Made by a program: the position numbers and the translations under genes. Of a stretch of DNA of 64,000 bases, positions 23,899-32,010 are shown in pieces. Origin of the DNA: Bacillus_I endophytica_A (GTDB lineage Bacteria; Bacillota; Bacilli; Bacillales; Bacillaceae_H); contig NZ_JALAMS010000026.1 of NCBI RefSeq assembly GCF_026790145.1, forward strand, positions 69,989-133,988, given 5' to 3'. The notes under the pieces were generated by a model. The model was not told the DNA's origin, did not search any database, and saw only the letters and a program-made list of their open reading frames with translations. How positions within the stretch are numbered: position 1 is the first letter of the stretch; every line of letters starts with the position of its first letter.

Positions 23899-25755
23899 GT
23901 GTGGACTAAACAAGCAAAACAGCATACAACTCATCTTATCAAGGAGCTCCGCGAACTTCAACAAGAGAATGGTTCATGGCTCTTTCCTTTTGAAACAGGC
24001 GTTATGTCTGATGCCTATATGATTTTAACCTTAAGAGCACTTGGAGTTGAAGAAGAGCCCTTAATTGCCAAACTTTCTAAGCGGATTCTTTCCCTTCAGC
24101 ATAAAGACGGTACATGGCGACATTATGAAGACGAGCAGAAAGGCAATTTGTCAGCAACCATTCAAGCATATACAGCTCTCCTTGTAGCAGGAGCTTCTTC
24201 AAAAGAAGAAACGCATATGAAACGAGCAGAGCGCTTTATTCAGCAAAATGGTGGTGTGAAAAAAGCTCATTTTTTAACGAAATGGATGCTTTGTGCAAAC
24301 GGCTTATATCCATGGCCGCGCTTTTTTTATGTACCGATGACCATCCTGAATATCCCAACGTCTTTTCCGCTTAATTTCTTTTCGTTAAGCACGTATGCGC
24401 GTATTCATTTTGTACCAATGATGATCGCTGCTAACAAAAAGTTTTCCATCCCGAGCAATCATAGCATCTACTCTCTTTATGAACGTGAAGGAGCTGAAGA
24501 AGAATGGAATGTTGAAGATGAACGATTCATTATTAAAGACCTGTTTTTTTATTTAAAACGATTGCGTAACTTACCAAGTTACATGCACCAAGCAGGCTAT
24601 AAAAAAGCGGAATCGTATATGATTAGCCGAATTGAAGATGACGGCACCATGTACAGCTATGCAACGGCTACATTTTTTATGATTTATGGATTACTAGCAT
24701 TAGGATATGAAAAAAACTCTCCTCTTATTATCAATGCCATAAATGGTCTAAAAAAGCTCGTCACAACTGTTGACGGCATGGATCATCTTGAAAATTCAAC
24801 ATCAACCGTATGGGATACAGCATTGCTTTCTTATTCTCTCCAAGAAAGCGGTGTGAGTTATAAGGATCCAATGATAAAAAAAGCGAGTTTCTACCTATTA
24901 AATAAGCAGCACAAAAAAGTAGCCGACTGGGCTGTTCACAATCCTCACATAGCACCTGGAGGCTGGGGGTTTTCACATAACAATACGATAAACCCCGATC
25001 TTGATGACACGTCTGCCGCACTCAGAGCTATCACCGCTCCAAGCGTTCACGATACTCGGTATCTTAGCTCATGGAATAGAGGCGTTGATTGGCTTTTGTC
25101 TATGCAAAATAGAGACGGAGGCTGGGCGGCATTCGAAAAAAACGTCGATTTTCAGCTCCTAACTCATATTCCGTTAAAAAATGCAGAAGACGCTATTATT
25201 GATCCTTCAACAGCAGATTTAACAGGGCGAGTGCTTCAGTTTCTCGGAAAATTCGCTGGTTTAACAGAAAAACATCCAGCCGTAAAGCGAGCTGTGAAGT
25301 GGCTTTGTGATCAGCAAGAGAGAGATGGTTCATGGTATGGACGTTGGGGAGTTTGCTATATTTACGGCACATGGGCTGCTTTAACAGGAATGAGAGCGGT
25401 TGGGGTGCCAATTGATGACCCTCATATCCAAAAAGGCGTTCTCTTTCTTAAAAAACATCAGCGTCAAGACGGAGGTTGGGGCGAATCTTGCCGAAGCTCT
25501 GAAGTTAAAAAATACGTCCCTCTTTCATTTAGTACTCCTTCTCAAACATCATGGGCACTTGATGCTCTTTTAACATGTTTGCCAAAGGAACACGTCACAA
25601 TTAAAAACGGAGTAAAGTTTCTCTTAACCCCGCATATTCATAAAGCAAAAACATATCCAACAGGAATTGGCTTACCAGAGCAGTTTTATATTCGCTATCA
25701 CAGCTATAACTATATCTTCCCTCTTCTTGCTCTTAGTCACTATTGCCAAGCGTAA
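23899..25755 (+). CDS. sqhC: Squalene-hopene cyclase family triterpene cyclase (sporulene/tetraprenyl-curcumene type)
   Basis: Prenyltransferase-fold terpene cyclase of about 618 residues. The catalytic acid motif DLDDT (Asp367-370 region) matches the DxDD motif of squalene-hopene cyclases. QW repeats are visible: QQENGSW, QHKDGTW, QNRDGGW, QERDGSW, QRQDGGW. Length and N-terminus (IKELRELQQENGSW, then LCANGLYPWPRFF) resemble the B. subtilis and B. megaterium enzymes, which make sesquarterpenes from tetraprenyl-beta-curcumene in spores rather than hopene. The start is GTG at 23899 with AAGGTGG 9 bases upstream; a longer frame from 23755 has no ribosome site. No other isoprenoid gene nearby. 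Confidence 0.9.
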   Translation: MWTKQAKQHTTHLIKELRELQQENGSWLFPFETGVMSDAYMILTLRALGVEEEPLIAKLSKRILSLQHKDGTWRHYEDEQKGNLSATIQAYTALLVAGASSKEETHMKRAERFIQQNGGVKKAHFLTKWMLCANGLYPWPRFFYVPMTILNIPTSFPLNFFSLSTYARIHFVPMMIAANKKFSIPSNHSIYSLYEREGAEEEWNVEDERFIIKDLFFYLKRLRNLPSYMHQAGYKKAESYMISRIEDDGTMYSYATATFFMIYGLLALGYEKNSPLIINAINGLKKLVTTVDGMDHLENSTSTVWDTALLSYSLQESGVSYKDPMIKKASFYLLNKQHKKVADWAVHNPHIAPGGWGFSHNNTINPDLDDTSAALRAITAPSVHDTRYLSSWNRGVDWLLSMQNRDGGWAAFEKNVDFQLLTHIPLKNAEDAIIDPSTADLTGRVLQFLGKFAGLTEKHPAVKRAVKWLCDQQERDGSWYGRWGVCYIYGTWAALTGMRAVGVPIDDPHIQKGVLFLKKHQRQDGGWGESCRSSEVKKYVPLSFSTPSQTSWALDALLTCLPKEHVTIKNGVKFLLTPHIHKAKTYPTGIGLPEQFYIRYHSYNYIFPLLALSHYCQA

Positions 25756-25770
25756 AACGCTTGGCTTTTC
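25745..25770 (+). terminator. Terminator of the cyclase gene
   Basis: GCCAAGCG-TAAAA-CGCTTGGC then TTTT. The stop codon lies in the loop. Confidence 0.9.
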
Positions 25771-25774
25771 TGTA

Positions 25775-25804
25775 AAAAGAAAAGAATAAGCAAATGCTTA
25801 TTCT
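25775..25804 (-). terminator. Terminator of the DUF6501-like gene
   Basis: AGAATAAGCA / TGCTTATTCT with a very small loop and A-rich left flank, adjoining the stop at 25798. Confidence 0.6.
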
Positions 25805-25998
25805 TCAAAATATTCCTTATAATAGCCGCCAACTTTTCCTGTGTTGTCAACAACGAAATAAAACTCTTCTGTTTCGTTTTTTACTTCATATGTTTTATTT
25901 ACGCTTAGTACGTTTTCAACCATATATTTACTTGCATTTGTATGCACACATTTAATTTCTTTAATTGTTGGACGGTCTTTCCAGTTTTGATGAATCAT
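25798..25998 (-). CDS. Small conserved protein, DUF6501-like (66 aa)
   Basis: A 66-residue protein starting MIHQNWKDRPTIKEIKCVH. The ATG at 25998 has AAGGAG 9 bases upstream; a longer frame lacks a site. The pattern KCVHTNA, TYEVKNETEEFYFVVDNTGK and VGGYYKEYFE is typical of a small Bacillus protein family annotated DUF6501. Mostly beta, likely cytosolic; one Cys. Function unknown. It sits 64 bases after the carboxylesterase stop and could share its transcript. Confidence 0.8.
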   Translation of the reverse strand: MIHQNWKDRPTIKEIKCVHTNASKYMVENVLSVNKTYEVKNETEEFYFVVDNTGKVGGYYKEYFEE

Positions 25999-26062
25999 GA
26001 ACGTACACTCCTTTAAGTTTGTCCGTTCTATTGTACCGAATTCTTCCTCTAAAAAAAAGAGG

Positions 26063-26803
26063 CTAACATCTTTCACTAATAAACTTTACAATTTTTTCAC
26101 ATAAAAAGCCTTGATCATGATCAAGCGTTGCAACATGAAAGCTATTTGGCAGCGTTACCATTTCTTTTTGCTTGCTTTCAACATTGCTGAAAACATATTG
26201 GCTATTATGGGGTGGAACAACATTGTCCGTTTTAGAAGAAAGCAAAAGAAGCGGTGATGTCACTTGATGTAGTTTGTTCTTCACTTTCTCCATTAATGCA
26301 GTGAGCTCTCTTATTGAAGCAACAGGTGTTTTTTCGTAAGCAAGTTCGTGTACGCCTTCTTTCTTAATATCAGACCCGATTCCGGTTAAAAAGCGAGCCT
26401 CTGTCTCGCTCTGCTGTTTTAAATGAGGCATATCAATAGCCGGATTAATCGGAATAATGCCTGCGATATTTTGGTATTGAGTACCTAAATGAAGGGCTAG
26501 CGTCCCACCCATCGAAAGGCCTGTTACAAATATACGTTCACATGCTTCGGTTAGTTTTTCATATCCTTCTTGAGCAGAAGAAAGCCAGTCTTCTTTCGTG
26601 CTTTTTTCCATATCTTCATGATGCGTCCCATGCCCTTTAAGGCGCGGGGCATATATAGTGTATCCTTTATCCTTTAGCACGTTATATACAGGTTTCACGC
26701 TTTGCGTTGTGCCTGTAAACCCATGGAGCACTAATACCCCTACTTCATTACCTTGATGATAAAGCTCTTCAGCGTTCTGAACAACCGCATACTTTTCATC
26801 CAT
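26063..26803 (-). CDS. Carboxylesterase, Est30/YvaK family
   Basis: Alpha/beta hydrolase of 246 residues, matching the thermostable Est30 esterase type. Nucleophile Ser97 is in GLSMGG, acid Asp193 in SKTDNVVPP, base His223 in SFHVATLDHD. The oxyanion motif LHGFTGT is at about 26-32. It hydrolyses short-chain esters in the cytosol. The physiological substrate is unknown. Start ATG is preceded by a GGG-rich site (CAAGGGATGG...). It is transcribed with, or just before, the DUF6501-like gene. Confidence 0.9.
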   Translation of the reverse strand: MDEKYAVVQNAEELYHQGNEVGVLVLHGFTGTTQSVKPVYNVLKDKGYTIYAPRLKGHGTHHEDMEKSTKEDWLSSAQEGYEKLTEACERIFVTGLSMGGTLALHLGTQYQNIAGIIPINPAIDMPHLKQQSETEARFLTGIGSDIKKEGVHELAYEKTPVASIRELTALMEKVKNKLHQVTSPLLLLSSKTDNVVPPHNSQYVFSNVESKQKEMVTLPNSFHVATLDHDQGFLCEKIVKFISERC

Positions 26804-26883
26804 CCCTTGTCACCCTTTGTACTCTTTCTTTCTATCGTACCATGTGACAGAATATTAAAACAAATTAAAATATCTTCTTACAC

Positions 26884-26915
26884 AAAAAAAGCTTAGCTAT
26901 CTGCTAAGCTTTTTC
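26884..26915 (-). terminator. Terminator of the pgs operon
   Basis: AAAAGCTTAGC-TATCT-GCTAAGCTTTT with A's on its left, directly past pgsE. Confidence 0.88.
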
Positions 26916-26921
26916 ATTTAT

Positions 26922-27065
26922 TTATTTAGCAAGTTGAACGTCAATCTGTTCTTGTTCTTGCGGTGTTAATGTTTCTGTATGTTTAAACTCTCCAAGTGTG
27001 AATAAAAGTCCAGCAACAATAGCGATCGGCAATACAATACCAAATGTTCTTTTTAAAATAGTCAT
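26922..27065 (-). CDS. pgsE: Poly-gamma-glutamate operon small protein PgsE/CapE
   Basis: A 47-residue protein with a single N-terminal membrane helix (about 8-24, GIVLPIAIVAGLLFTLG core) and the tail EFKHTETLTPQEQEQIDVQL. Both size and layout match B. subtilis PgsE and B. anthracis CapE (short helix, FKFNDQLTDQEKQKID-like tail), which are needed for or stimulate polymer synthesis. GGAGAG lies 7 bases before ATG. It is the last gene of the operon, 24 bases after the transpeptidase gene, and ends at a terminator. Easily missed owing to its size. Confidence 0.85.
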   Translation of the reverse strand: MTILKRTFGIVLPIAIVAGLLFTLGEFKHTETLTPQEQEQIDVQLAK

Positions 27066-27089
27066 GATTTTCTCTCCTTTTATTACCCT

Positions 27090-28643
27090 TTATTTTTTAG
27101 CCCAATTCCCACCTCGACGTGCATCAGCTTCTCCTATTATATGACCATCTTCATCTTTCTGAAGAACTTGCACACTGCCAAAGTGCATCGGGTTATCACT
27201 TTTTCCAAGCTTATATCCATAAGATTTTAGAGCTGCGCTTTCTCTTTTCGTTAGAGAATCTTCTTCTTCAAGAGTGATAGAATCAAAGGCGAATCGCTTA
27301 TGTTTTACAGCATCGCTCCATGACTTTCCTTCTCTCATATGATAATAGAGTACTTGAGCAACCATTTGTGGAATTCGATCTCCACCAGGTGAACCAATTC
27401 CAATTGTCCCCTCTTCTGTCTTCACAACTGTTGGGGCCATAAATGTTCTTGGTCTTTTTCCTGATTCAATACGATTTACTCCATCACCAAAGTTTTGAAG
27501 CTGGTTGTTTAGGAAAAAGCCGTTTGTGTAGTCCCCAGAACCGAAAAAGTCGCTTAGCGTATTTGTTGTTGAAACAACGGTACCCTCTTTGTCCATTACA
27601 ACAAAATGCGTTGTGCTTTCATGCTCTTTATCAACCTCATACTGTTCTCCCGCATTAGTGGAGTTAAGCTGTCGGTTTAAGAGATTCACATATTGAGAGC
27701 TTGTCCAATCTTGTGCATATTGATTTTCAAACTCAGGATCTGCAAGCTTTTCAATTCGGTCTTTGTATGCTGCCTTTGTAATCTGTCCCATATAGTGAGT
27801 AAACAAGCTATCACTTTTAATAGAAGAAAGGTTTGCATCATCCATCATCATGAGCATTTGAATAAGTGTTGTTCCTGAAAATGGAGGTGGTGCTGAAATC
27901 ACTGTGCTTTCCCCATATTTCCCTACAACAGGATCTCGCTCTTTCACCTCATAATCTTGTAAATCGTTTGTTGAAATGTGACCCTCTTCTTCAATGTCCT
28001 CTGCAATAGAACCTTTATAAAAGGCTGAAGCTCCTTCATCTCGAATTTTTTCGAGCGTTTCAGCAAGTTCGGGCTGCTTGAGTACGTCCCCTTGCTTTAA
28101 AGGATCTCCATCAGGATAAAACGCTTCTCTGTTATTCAGCTTTTTTTCGTGCTCTTGAATTGCAAAGGAGAGCGGTTCATTTATCTTAAACCCTTCTTTT
28201 GCATAGTGAATAGCAGGATTTAAAAGCTCGTTCATATTTAGTGAACCGTATTTATCATGAGCGTACGCCATACCTGCTACAAACCCAGGTACTCCTGAGT
28301 TTCCTTCACGCTCTCCATCAATCTTTTGTGGAGCTTCTTCACGGTAGTCAAGAAACGTTGCTTTTTTGTCAGAAGGAGAAATGAGCATCCCACCGCCGCC
28401 GCCAATTCCAGATCCGTATGGTTCTACAACGTTTAGCGCGTATGAAATCGCAATGGCTGCGTCAACTGCGTTTCCTCCATTCTCAAGCACATTCATGCCA
28501 ACTTTCGTAGCAATCGGATTTGAGCTGCTCACGCCATAATCCTGTGCACCAATGGTTCTTTTCCATAACGTTTGACCAGCTAAAAATAGTGAAGATACGA
28601 GAACGATAGCAATGACGATTTTTAGAATGTTTTTCTTACTCAT
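27090..28643 (-). CDS. capD: Capsule gamma-glutamyltranspeptidase (CapD/Ggt-like)
   Basis: Self-processing Ntn hydrolase of the gamma-glutamyltransferase family, 517 residues. N-terminal membrane helix at about 8-25. The catalytic Thr is expected at Thr344 in ESTTHFVVMD, the autocleavage site; GSPGGDRIPQ near residue 425 is the family oxyanion region. In B. anthracis, CapD (528 residues) cleaves poly-gamma-glutamate and attaches it to peptidoglycan; B. subtilis Ggt/PgsS-like enzymes degrade or release it. Position between pgsA and pgsE mirrors capBCADE of B. anthracis. GGAGGGGAG lies just before ATG. Whether it anchors or releases is not decidable here. Confidence 0.88.
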   Translation of the reverse strand: MSKKNILKIVIAIVLVSSLFLAGQTLWKRTIGAQDYGVSSSNPIATKVGMNVLENGGNAVDAAIAISYALNVVEPYGSGIGGGGGMLISPSDKKATFLDYREEAPQKIDGEREGNSGVPGFVAGMAYAHDKYGSLNMNELLNPAIHYAKEGFKINEPLSFAIQEHEKKLNNREAFYPDGDPLKQGDVLKQPELAETLEKIRDEGASAFYKGSIAEDIEEEGHISTNDLQDYEVKERDPVVGKYGESTVISAPPPFSGTTLIQMLMMMDDANLSSIKSDSLFTHYMGQITKAAYKDRIEKLADPEFENQYAQDWTSSQYVNLLNRQLNSTNAGEQYEVDKEHESTTHFVVMDKEGTVVSTTNTLSDFFGSGDYTNGFFLNNQLQNFGDGVNRIESGKRPRTFMAPTVVKTEEGTIGIGSPGGDRIPQMVAQVLYYHMREGKSWSDAVKHKRFAFDSITLEEEDSLTKRESAALKSYGYKLGKSDNPMHFGSVQVLQKDEDGHIIGEADARRGGNWAKK

Positions 28644-28658
28644 ATCTCCCCTCCTAAC

Positions 28659-29831
28659 CTAGCTTTTATCGATGACTTTGTTGTGATTTAAGAATATGCG
28701 AATTTTATCGTCTTTCTGTTCCCAAAGAACTCCTTTAGATACGCCTTTTGTTAAGCTGTTGAAAATTTGTTTCTTATACCACCAATTGTCAACAGGGCGC
28801 GGACTTCCTTCTTCAATTCGAAGTGGGACAACATCTACATACGCTGTTCCATCTTCTTTTAGTTTATATTGCGCAAGAGCGGTATTTTTTGTATTTGACC
28901 AGCCTTGATCAGATACAAAGTTACCTAAGCTATAAAAGATCACGCTGTCTTTGTATACGTCAAAGGAAGATAAAACATGTGGATGATGACCTGCAATCAT
29001 ATCTGCTCCTGCATCAACCATTGCTTTTGCTAAAGCTTCTTGACGTGGACTTGGCTCCATGTCATATTCTTGCCCCCAATGAACATTCACAACAACAAGG
29101 TCTGCGTTCCCTTGTTTCGGATCTTTTGCTTTTTCAATTTCGTTAAAAAGTACATCTGGATCAGTGTAAACAACACCTGCTTTATTTTTCTTTGCTTCTG
29201 TGCCTTCAGAGCGGACATCTGTGAAGCCAAGTGTTGCAACTTTTAACCCATTTACATCTTGATACGAAACTTTTTTAGCACTGCTTGCATTTTCACCTGC
29301 ACCAACGCTATCAATGCCTTCTTCCTGAAGCGATGCTAGCGTATCTTTTAACCCTTTTTCCCCATAGTTCATCGCGTTGTTGTTTGCTAAGTTCAACACG
29401 CTGAATCCCGCATTCTTTATCGATTTTAAAGAACGCTTGTCAGTTGAAAGTAGAAGATCTTTATTAAGTGGTTCATACTGACTTTCATCTTTTGTTAGAA
29501 TAGGAACATCTAAGTTTCCTGTCATATAATCGGAGTCTTTTAAATAAGGCTGCACGTGCTCAAATAAATAATCTGCCCCGTGCTTATCCACAATATTTTC
29601 TGTGAAACGCCCAAGCATCAAGTCTCCAACTAAGGTCATCTTTGCTTTGTACTGTTGTTGTTCAACAACGGCTTTTGTATCTTCTGTACGTGTTAACCAA
29701 GCTGACAAAACAAGTGCAATGATAATAAGTGGTGTTAAAATGGCTACATACTTACCGTTTTTTGGTTTTGTTTTTTTAATAAAGATTAGAATTTTTTCCT
29801 GAAAATTTAGCTTTTTTATTTTTTTATCCAT
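28659..29831 (-). CDS. pgsA: Poly-gamma-glutamate synthesis protein PgsA/CapA
   Basis: CapA-type protein of 390 residues. A cytosolic N-terminus and one membrane helix (about 29-45) precede an exported metallophosphatase-fold domain: GDLMLG near 68, NLDVPI, LANNN near 150, GHHPHV near 260, YSLGNFVSDQG. It belongs to the membrane synthase complex with PgsB and PgsC and is needed for chain elongation or export of poly-gamma-glutamate. Starts 15 bases after pgsC, ends 16 bases before the capD-like gene. Confidence 0.95.
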   Translation of the reverse strand: MDKKIKKLNFQEKILIFIKKTKPKNGKYVAILTPLIIIALVLSAWLTRTEDTKAVVEQQQYKAKMTLVGDLMLGRFTENIVDKHGADYLFEHVQPYLKDSDYMTGNLDVPILTKDESQYEPLNKDLLLSTDKRSLKSIKNAGFSVLNLANNNAMNYGEKGLKDTLASLQEEGIDSVGAGENASSAKKVSYQDVNGLKVATLGFTDVRSEGTEAKKNKAGVVYTDPDVLFNEIEKAKDPKQGNADLVVVNVHWGQEYDMEPSPRQEALAKAMVDAGADMIAGHHPHVLSSFDVYKDSVIFYSLGNFVSDQGWSNTKNTALAQYKLKEDGTAYVDVVPLRIEEGSPRPVDNWWYKKQIFNSLTKGVSKGVLWEQKDDKIRIFLNHNKVIDKS

Positions 29832-29845
29832 TTGGGATCAACACC

Positions 29846-30295
29846 TTAAATAAAGTAGTACAAGTTCATAATTCCAAACGTTAGGCCGCTTAAAAGGAGC
29901 GTACTTCCAACTGTAAACGGAATGCCTTGTTTTTGGATTGTGTTCGCGATAAGACCAGGTACGATAATTCCAATTCCACGGAATTCTTGAATCTCAAATG
30001 GCATAACAGGATAAAAGTAGTCAAAAACAAGCTTTAAACAAATACCAACGATAAGCATTGCAGCAAATTTACGCTTTCCATAAAGAATCGCAAATCGCCC
30101 AATTCCATACATTACAATCACATATGTTAAAATACTAATAAATAAAACAACTAATATAAAAACTGGTTGGTCAAATACAAGAGCTAAATACCCCGGTACA
30201 ACAAGACCTGCTGGAATAATTCCTGTTTTTTCTGCGAAAAGTAGACTGAGCGTAACGCCAAGTACTAATGCAATATATAAATCTGCACCAAACAT
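29846..30295 (-). CDS. pgsC: Poly-gamma-glutamate synthase subunit PgsC/CapC
   Basis: Polytopic membrane protein of 149 residues with about four to five helices, matching PgsC/CapC. It starts MFGADLYIALVLGVTLSLLFAEKTGIIPAG and has the conserved VPGYLALVFDQP loop. With PgsB it forms the membrane-bound ATP-dependent polyglutamate synthetase. Begins 15 bases after pgsB with an AGGAGG-type site. Confidence 0.95.
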   Translation of the reverse strand: MFGADLYIALVLGVTLSLLFAEKTGIIPAGLVVPGYLALVFDQPVFILVVLFISILTYVIVMYGIGRFAILYGKRKFAAMLIVGICLKLVFDYFYPVMPFEIQEFRGIGIIVPGLIANTIQKQGIPFTVGSTLLLSGLTFGIMNLYYFI

Positions 30296-30310
30296 CTTTT
30301 TCCTCCTAAA

Positions 30311-31495
30311 TTAACCTGCTTTACGAACAGACTGCATGTTGTTGATTGCTTCAATAAGTGGTTCACCAGAGCCGTGAATATTCCCAACTCCGTAGACAAC
30401 GCGTCCTTTTAAGTATGGTTTTAGTTCTTCCATAATTTCTTCTGTTGAATATCCTTCAAGGTCAAAATATTGATTTGTATCAAGATCGCCCCGTTCATAA
30501 GCGTCGCTAATTGGAGATGTTGTTCCACCAATTGCAATGACAATCTCTGATGGTATGTAAGGTAGAACGTCTTCAGCAAACTGAATTGTTCGGTCAACAC
30601 GGTCATCGCGACAATTCATAATTACAATAGGATGATTTGTACTATAACCTAATTCACTCACACGCTCCCATATTTTAAGCGTAGATGAGGCATCATTTGC
30701 CGCAAATCCATTAACGAAAAAGGCTGGATTTTCTTCATCTTCTCCGAAACGGACGATACGCATTGCACCTGGGTCTGGCTGAGCATTAAGCATTCCTTGC
30801 ATAGCTGTTTCTTCATCAATACCAAGCGCTTCGGCTACAGCTAATGCAATTGAAGCATTATCAGGAAATACCATGTAATCGAACTTGCGTAAATATTCTT
30901 CTGTAATTTTAGAGTTGTCTGCTACGATGACTTCTGAATTACGCTTTTTCGCTTCTTCTTTAAAATAATCTAAATAAGGGCTTTCGATTGTCACAAGATG
31001 ACCATTATAAGGGATAGCGGCTAAAAAGGCTTGAGCAACTTCATCAAGCGTTGGTCCCATAACATCCATATGGTCTTCTAGTACGTTTACAATAACGCCG
31101 ACATTCGCTTGTAAAAGCTGATTTTGAAACGTAATTTGATAGTCAGGCTGAACAGCCATACATTCGCAAATCAGAGCATCTGGTTCAAGATCTTCAATCT
31201 TTTTCATAACACGGCGCTGCTCTCCGATGTTTGGTCCTTCAAGTCTTCTCTTAATTGGTTCTTCTTCGCTCGTATGCCAGTAAATCATTCGAGCGGACGT
31301 TCCGGTTGTTTTACCAATTGTTCTGTAACCCGCTTCTTTTACAACTCCAGTTACTAATCGTGTAACAGTTGATTTTCCACGGATTCCATTAATATTCACG
31401 CGGATTGGCACAGCGTGGATTCGTTTTAAATGCTGCTTATAATCCCACATTCCTAAGCAAAGAAGTAAAACGGCACATATAATAATGAGTGCCAT
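30311..31495 (-). CDS. pgsB: Poly-gamma-glutamate synthase catalytic subunit PgsB/CapB
   Basis: Mur-ligase-like amide ligase of 394 residues, which activates the gamma-carboxylate of glutamate with ATP. A membrane helix (about 2-14) is followed by the P-loop-like GIRGKSTVTRLV near residue 38 and conserved segments RRLEGPNIGEQR, AVQPDYQ, NVLEDHMDVMG, FVNGFAANDASST and NCRDDRVDRT, all characteristic of PgsB/CapB. First gene of the operon pgsB-pgsC-pgsA-capD-pgsE; a 500-base gene-free region lies upstream. AAAGGGGCGAG precedes the ATG. Confidence 0.96.
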   Translation of the reverse strand: MALIIICAVLLLCLGMWDYKQHLKRIHAVPIRVNINGIRGKSTVTRLVTGVVKEAGYRTIGKTTGTSARMIYWHTSEEEPIKRRLEGPNIGEQRRVMKKIEDLEPDALICECMAVQPDYQITFQNQLLQANVGVIVNVLEDHMDVMGPTLDEVAQAFLAAIPYNGHLVTIESPYLDYFKEEAKKRNSEVIVADNSKITEEYLRKFDYMVFPDNASIALAVAEALGIDEETAMQGMLNAQPDPGAMRIVRFGEDEENPAFFVNGFAANDASSTLKIWERVSELGYSTNHPIVIMNCRDDRVDRTIQFAEDVLPYIPSEIVIAIGGTTSPISDAYERGDLDTNQYFDLEGYSTEEIMEELKPYLKGRVVYGVGNIHGSGEPLIEAINNMQSVRKAG

Positions 31496-31980
31496 ACTCT
31501 CGCCCCTTTCTTTATCATTCGAAATATTTTGTTGTAGTGGGTACCCGGGAAATAATTTAGCACAGAAAACATATGAGTTCTATCAAACGTCTTTACCATG
31601 TAAAGGGAATTGTAAATTTTGTATTATTGTTCACAAAGAGATGATAAATAAAGGAATTTGGGGACTATTTGCTCTTTAACGTAGGGAACTTCCGTGCATT
31701 TTCCGCACATAACTACTTGTAAAGATGCGAAAAGAATCATAAGTACTCTCCAGGACATAATCAATTTGTCATGTTTAATGTAACAAAAATCGAAAATTAT
31801 CTGTAACATTAGAAATATGAAGAAAATTTATTTTTTGTAAATTTTCTTTAACCCACGCCTTTCTTTCCTTCTTTTCTTCATTGTTTAAAGATTGAAATAT
31901 ACTGTAATGCTTTGTATCTATAAATAAAAAGGGAATTAAGTCTTATATAAAAGATTAGGACTAGGGGAAAAGACACAATA
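31496..31980 (-). promoter_or_regulatory. Long upstream region of the pgs operon
   Basis: About 485 bases with no supported gene. AT-rich, with an inverted repeat AGAAAATTTA / TAAATTTTCT at 31821-31847 and many short A/T runs. In B. subtilis pgs expression needs DegU-P and SwrA bound to a long AT-rich upstream region, so control elements are expected here, but I cannot point to a defined site. Confidence 0.4.
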
Positions 31981-32010
31981 AAAAAGAAGAGAAAAGATTC
32001 TCTTCTTTTT
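31981..32010 (-). terminator. Terminator of the ABC-class ATPase gene
   Basis: AAAAAGAAGAGAA-AAGA-TTCTCTTCTTTTT, just past the stop codon. Confidence 0.85.
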
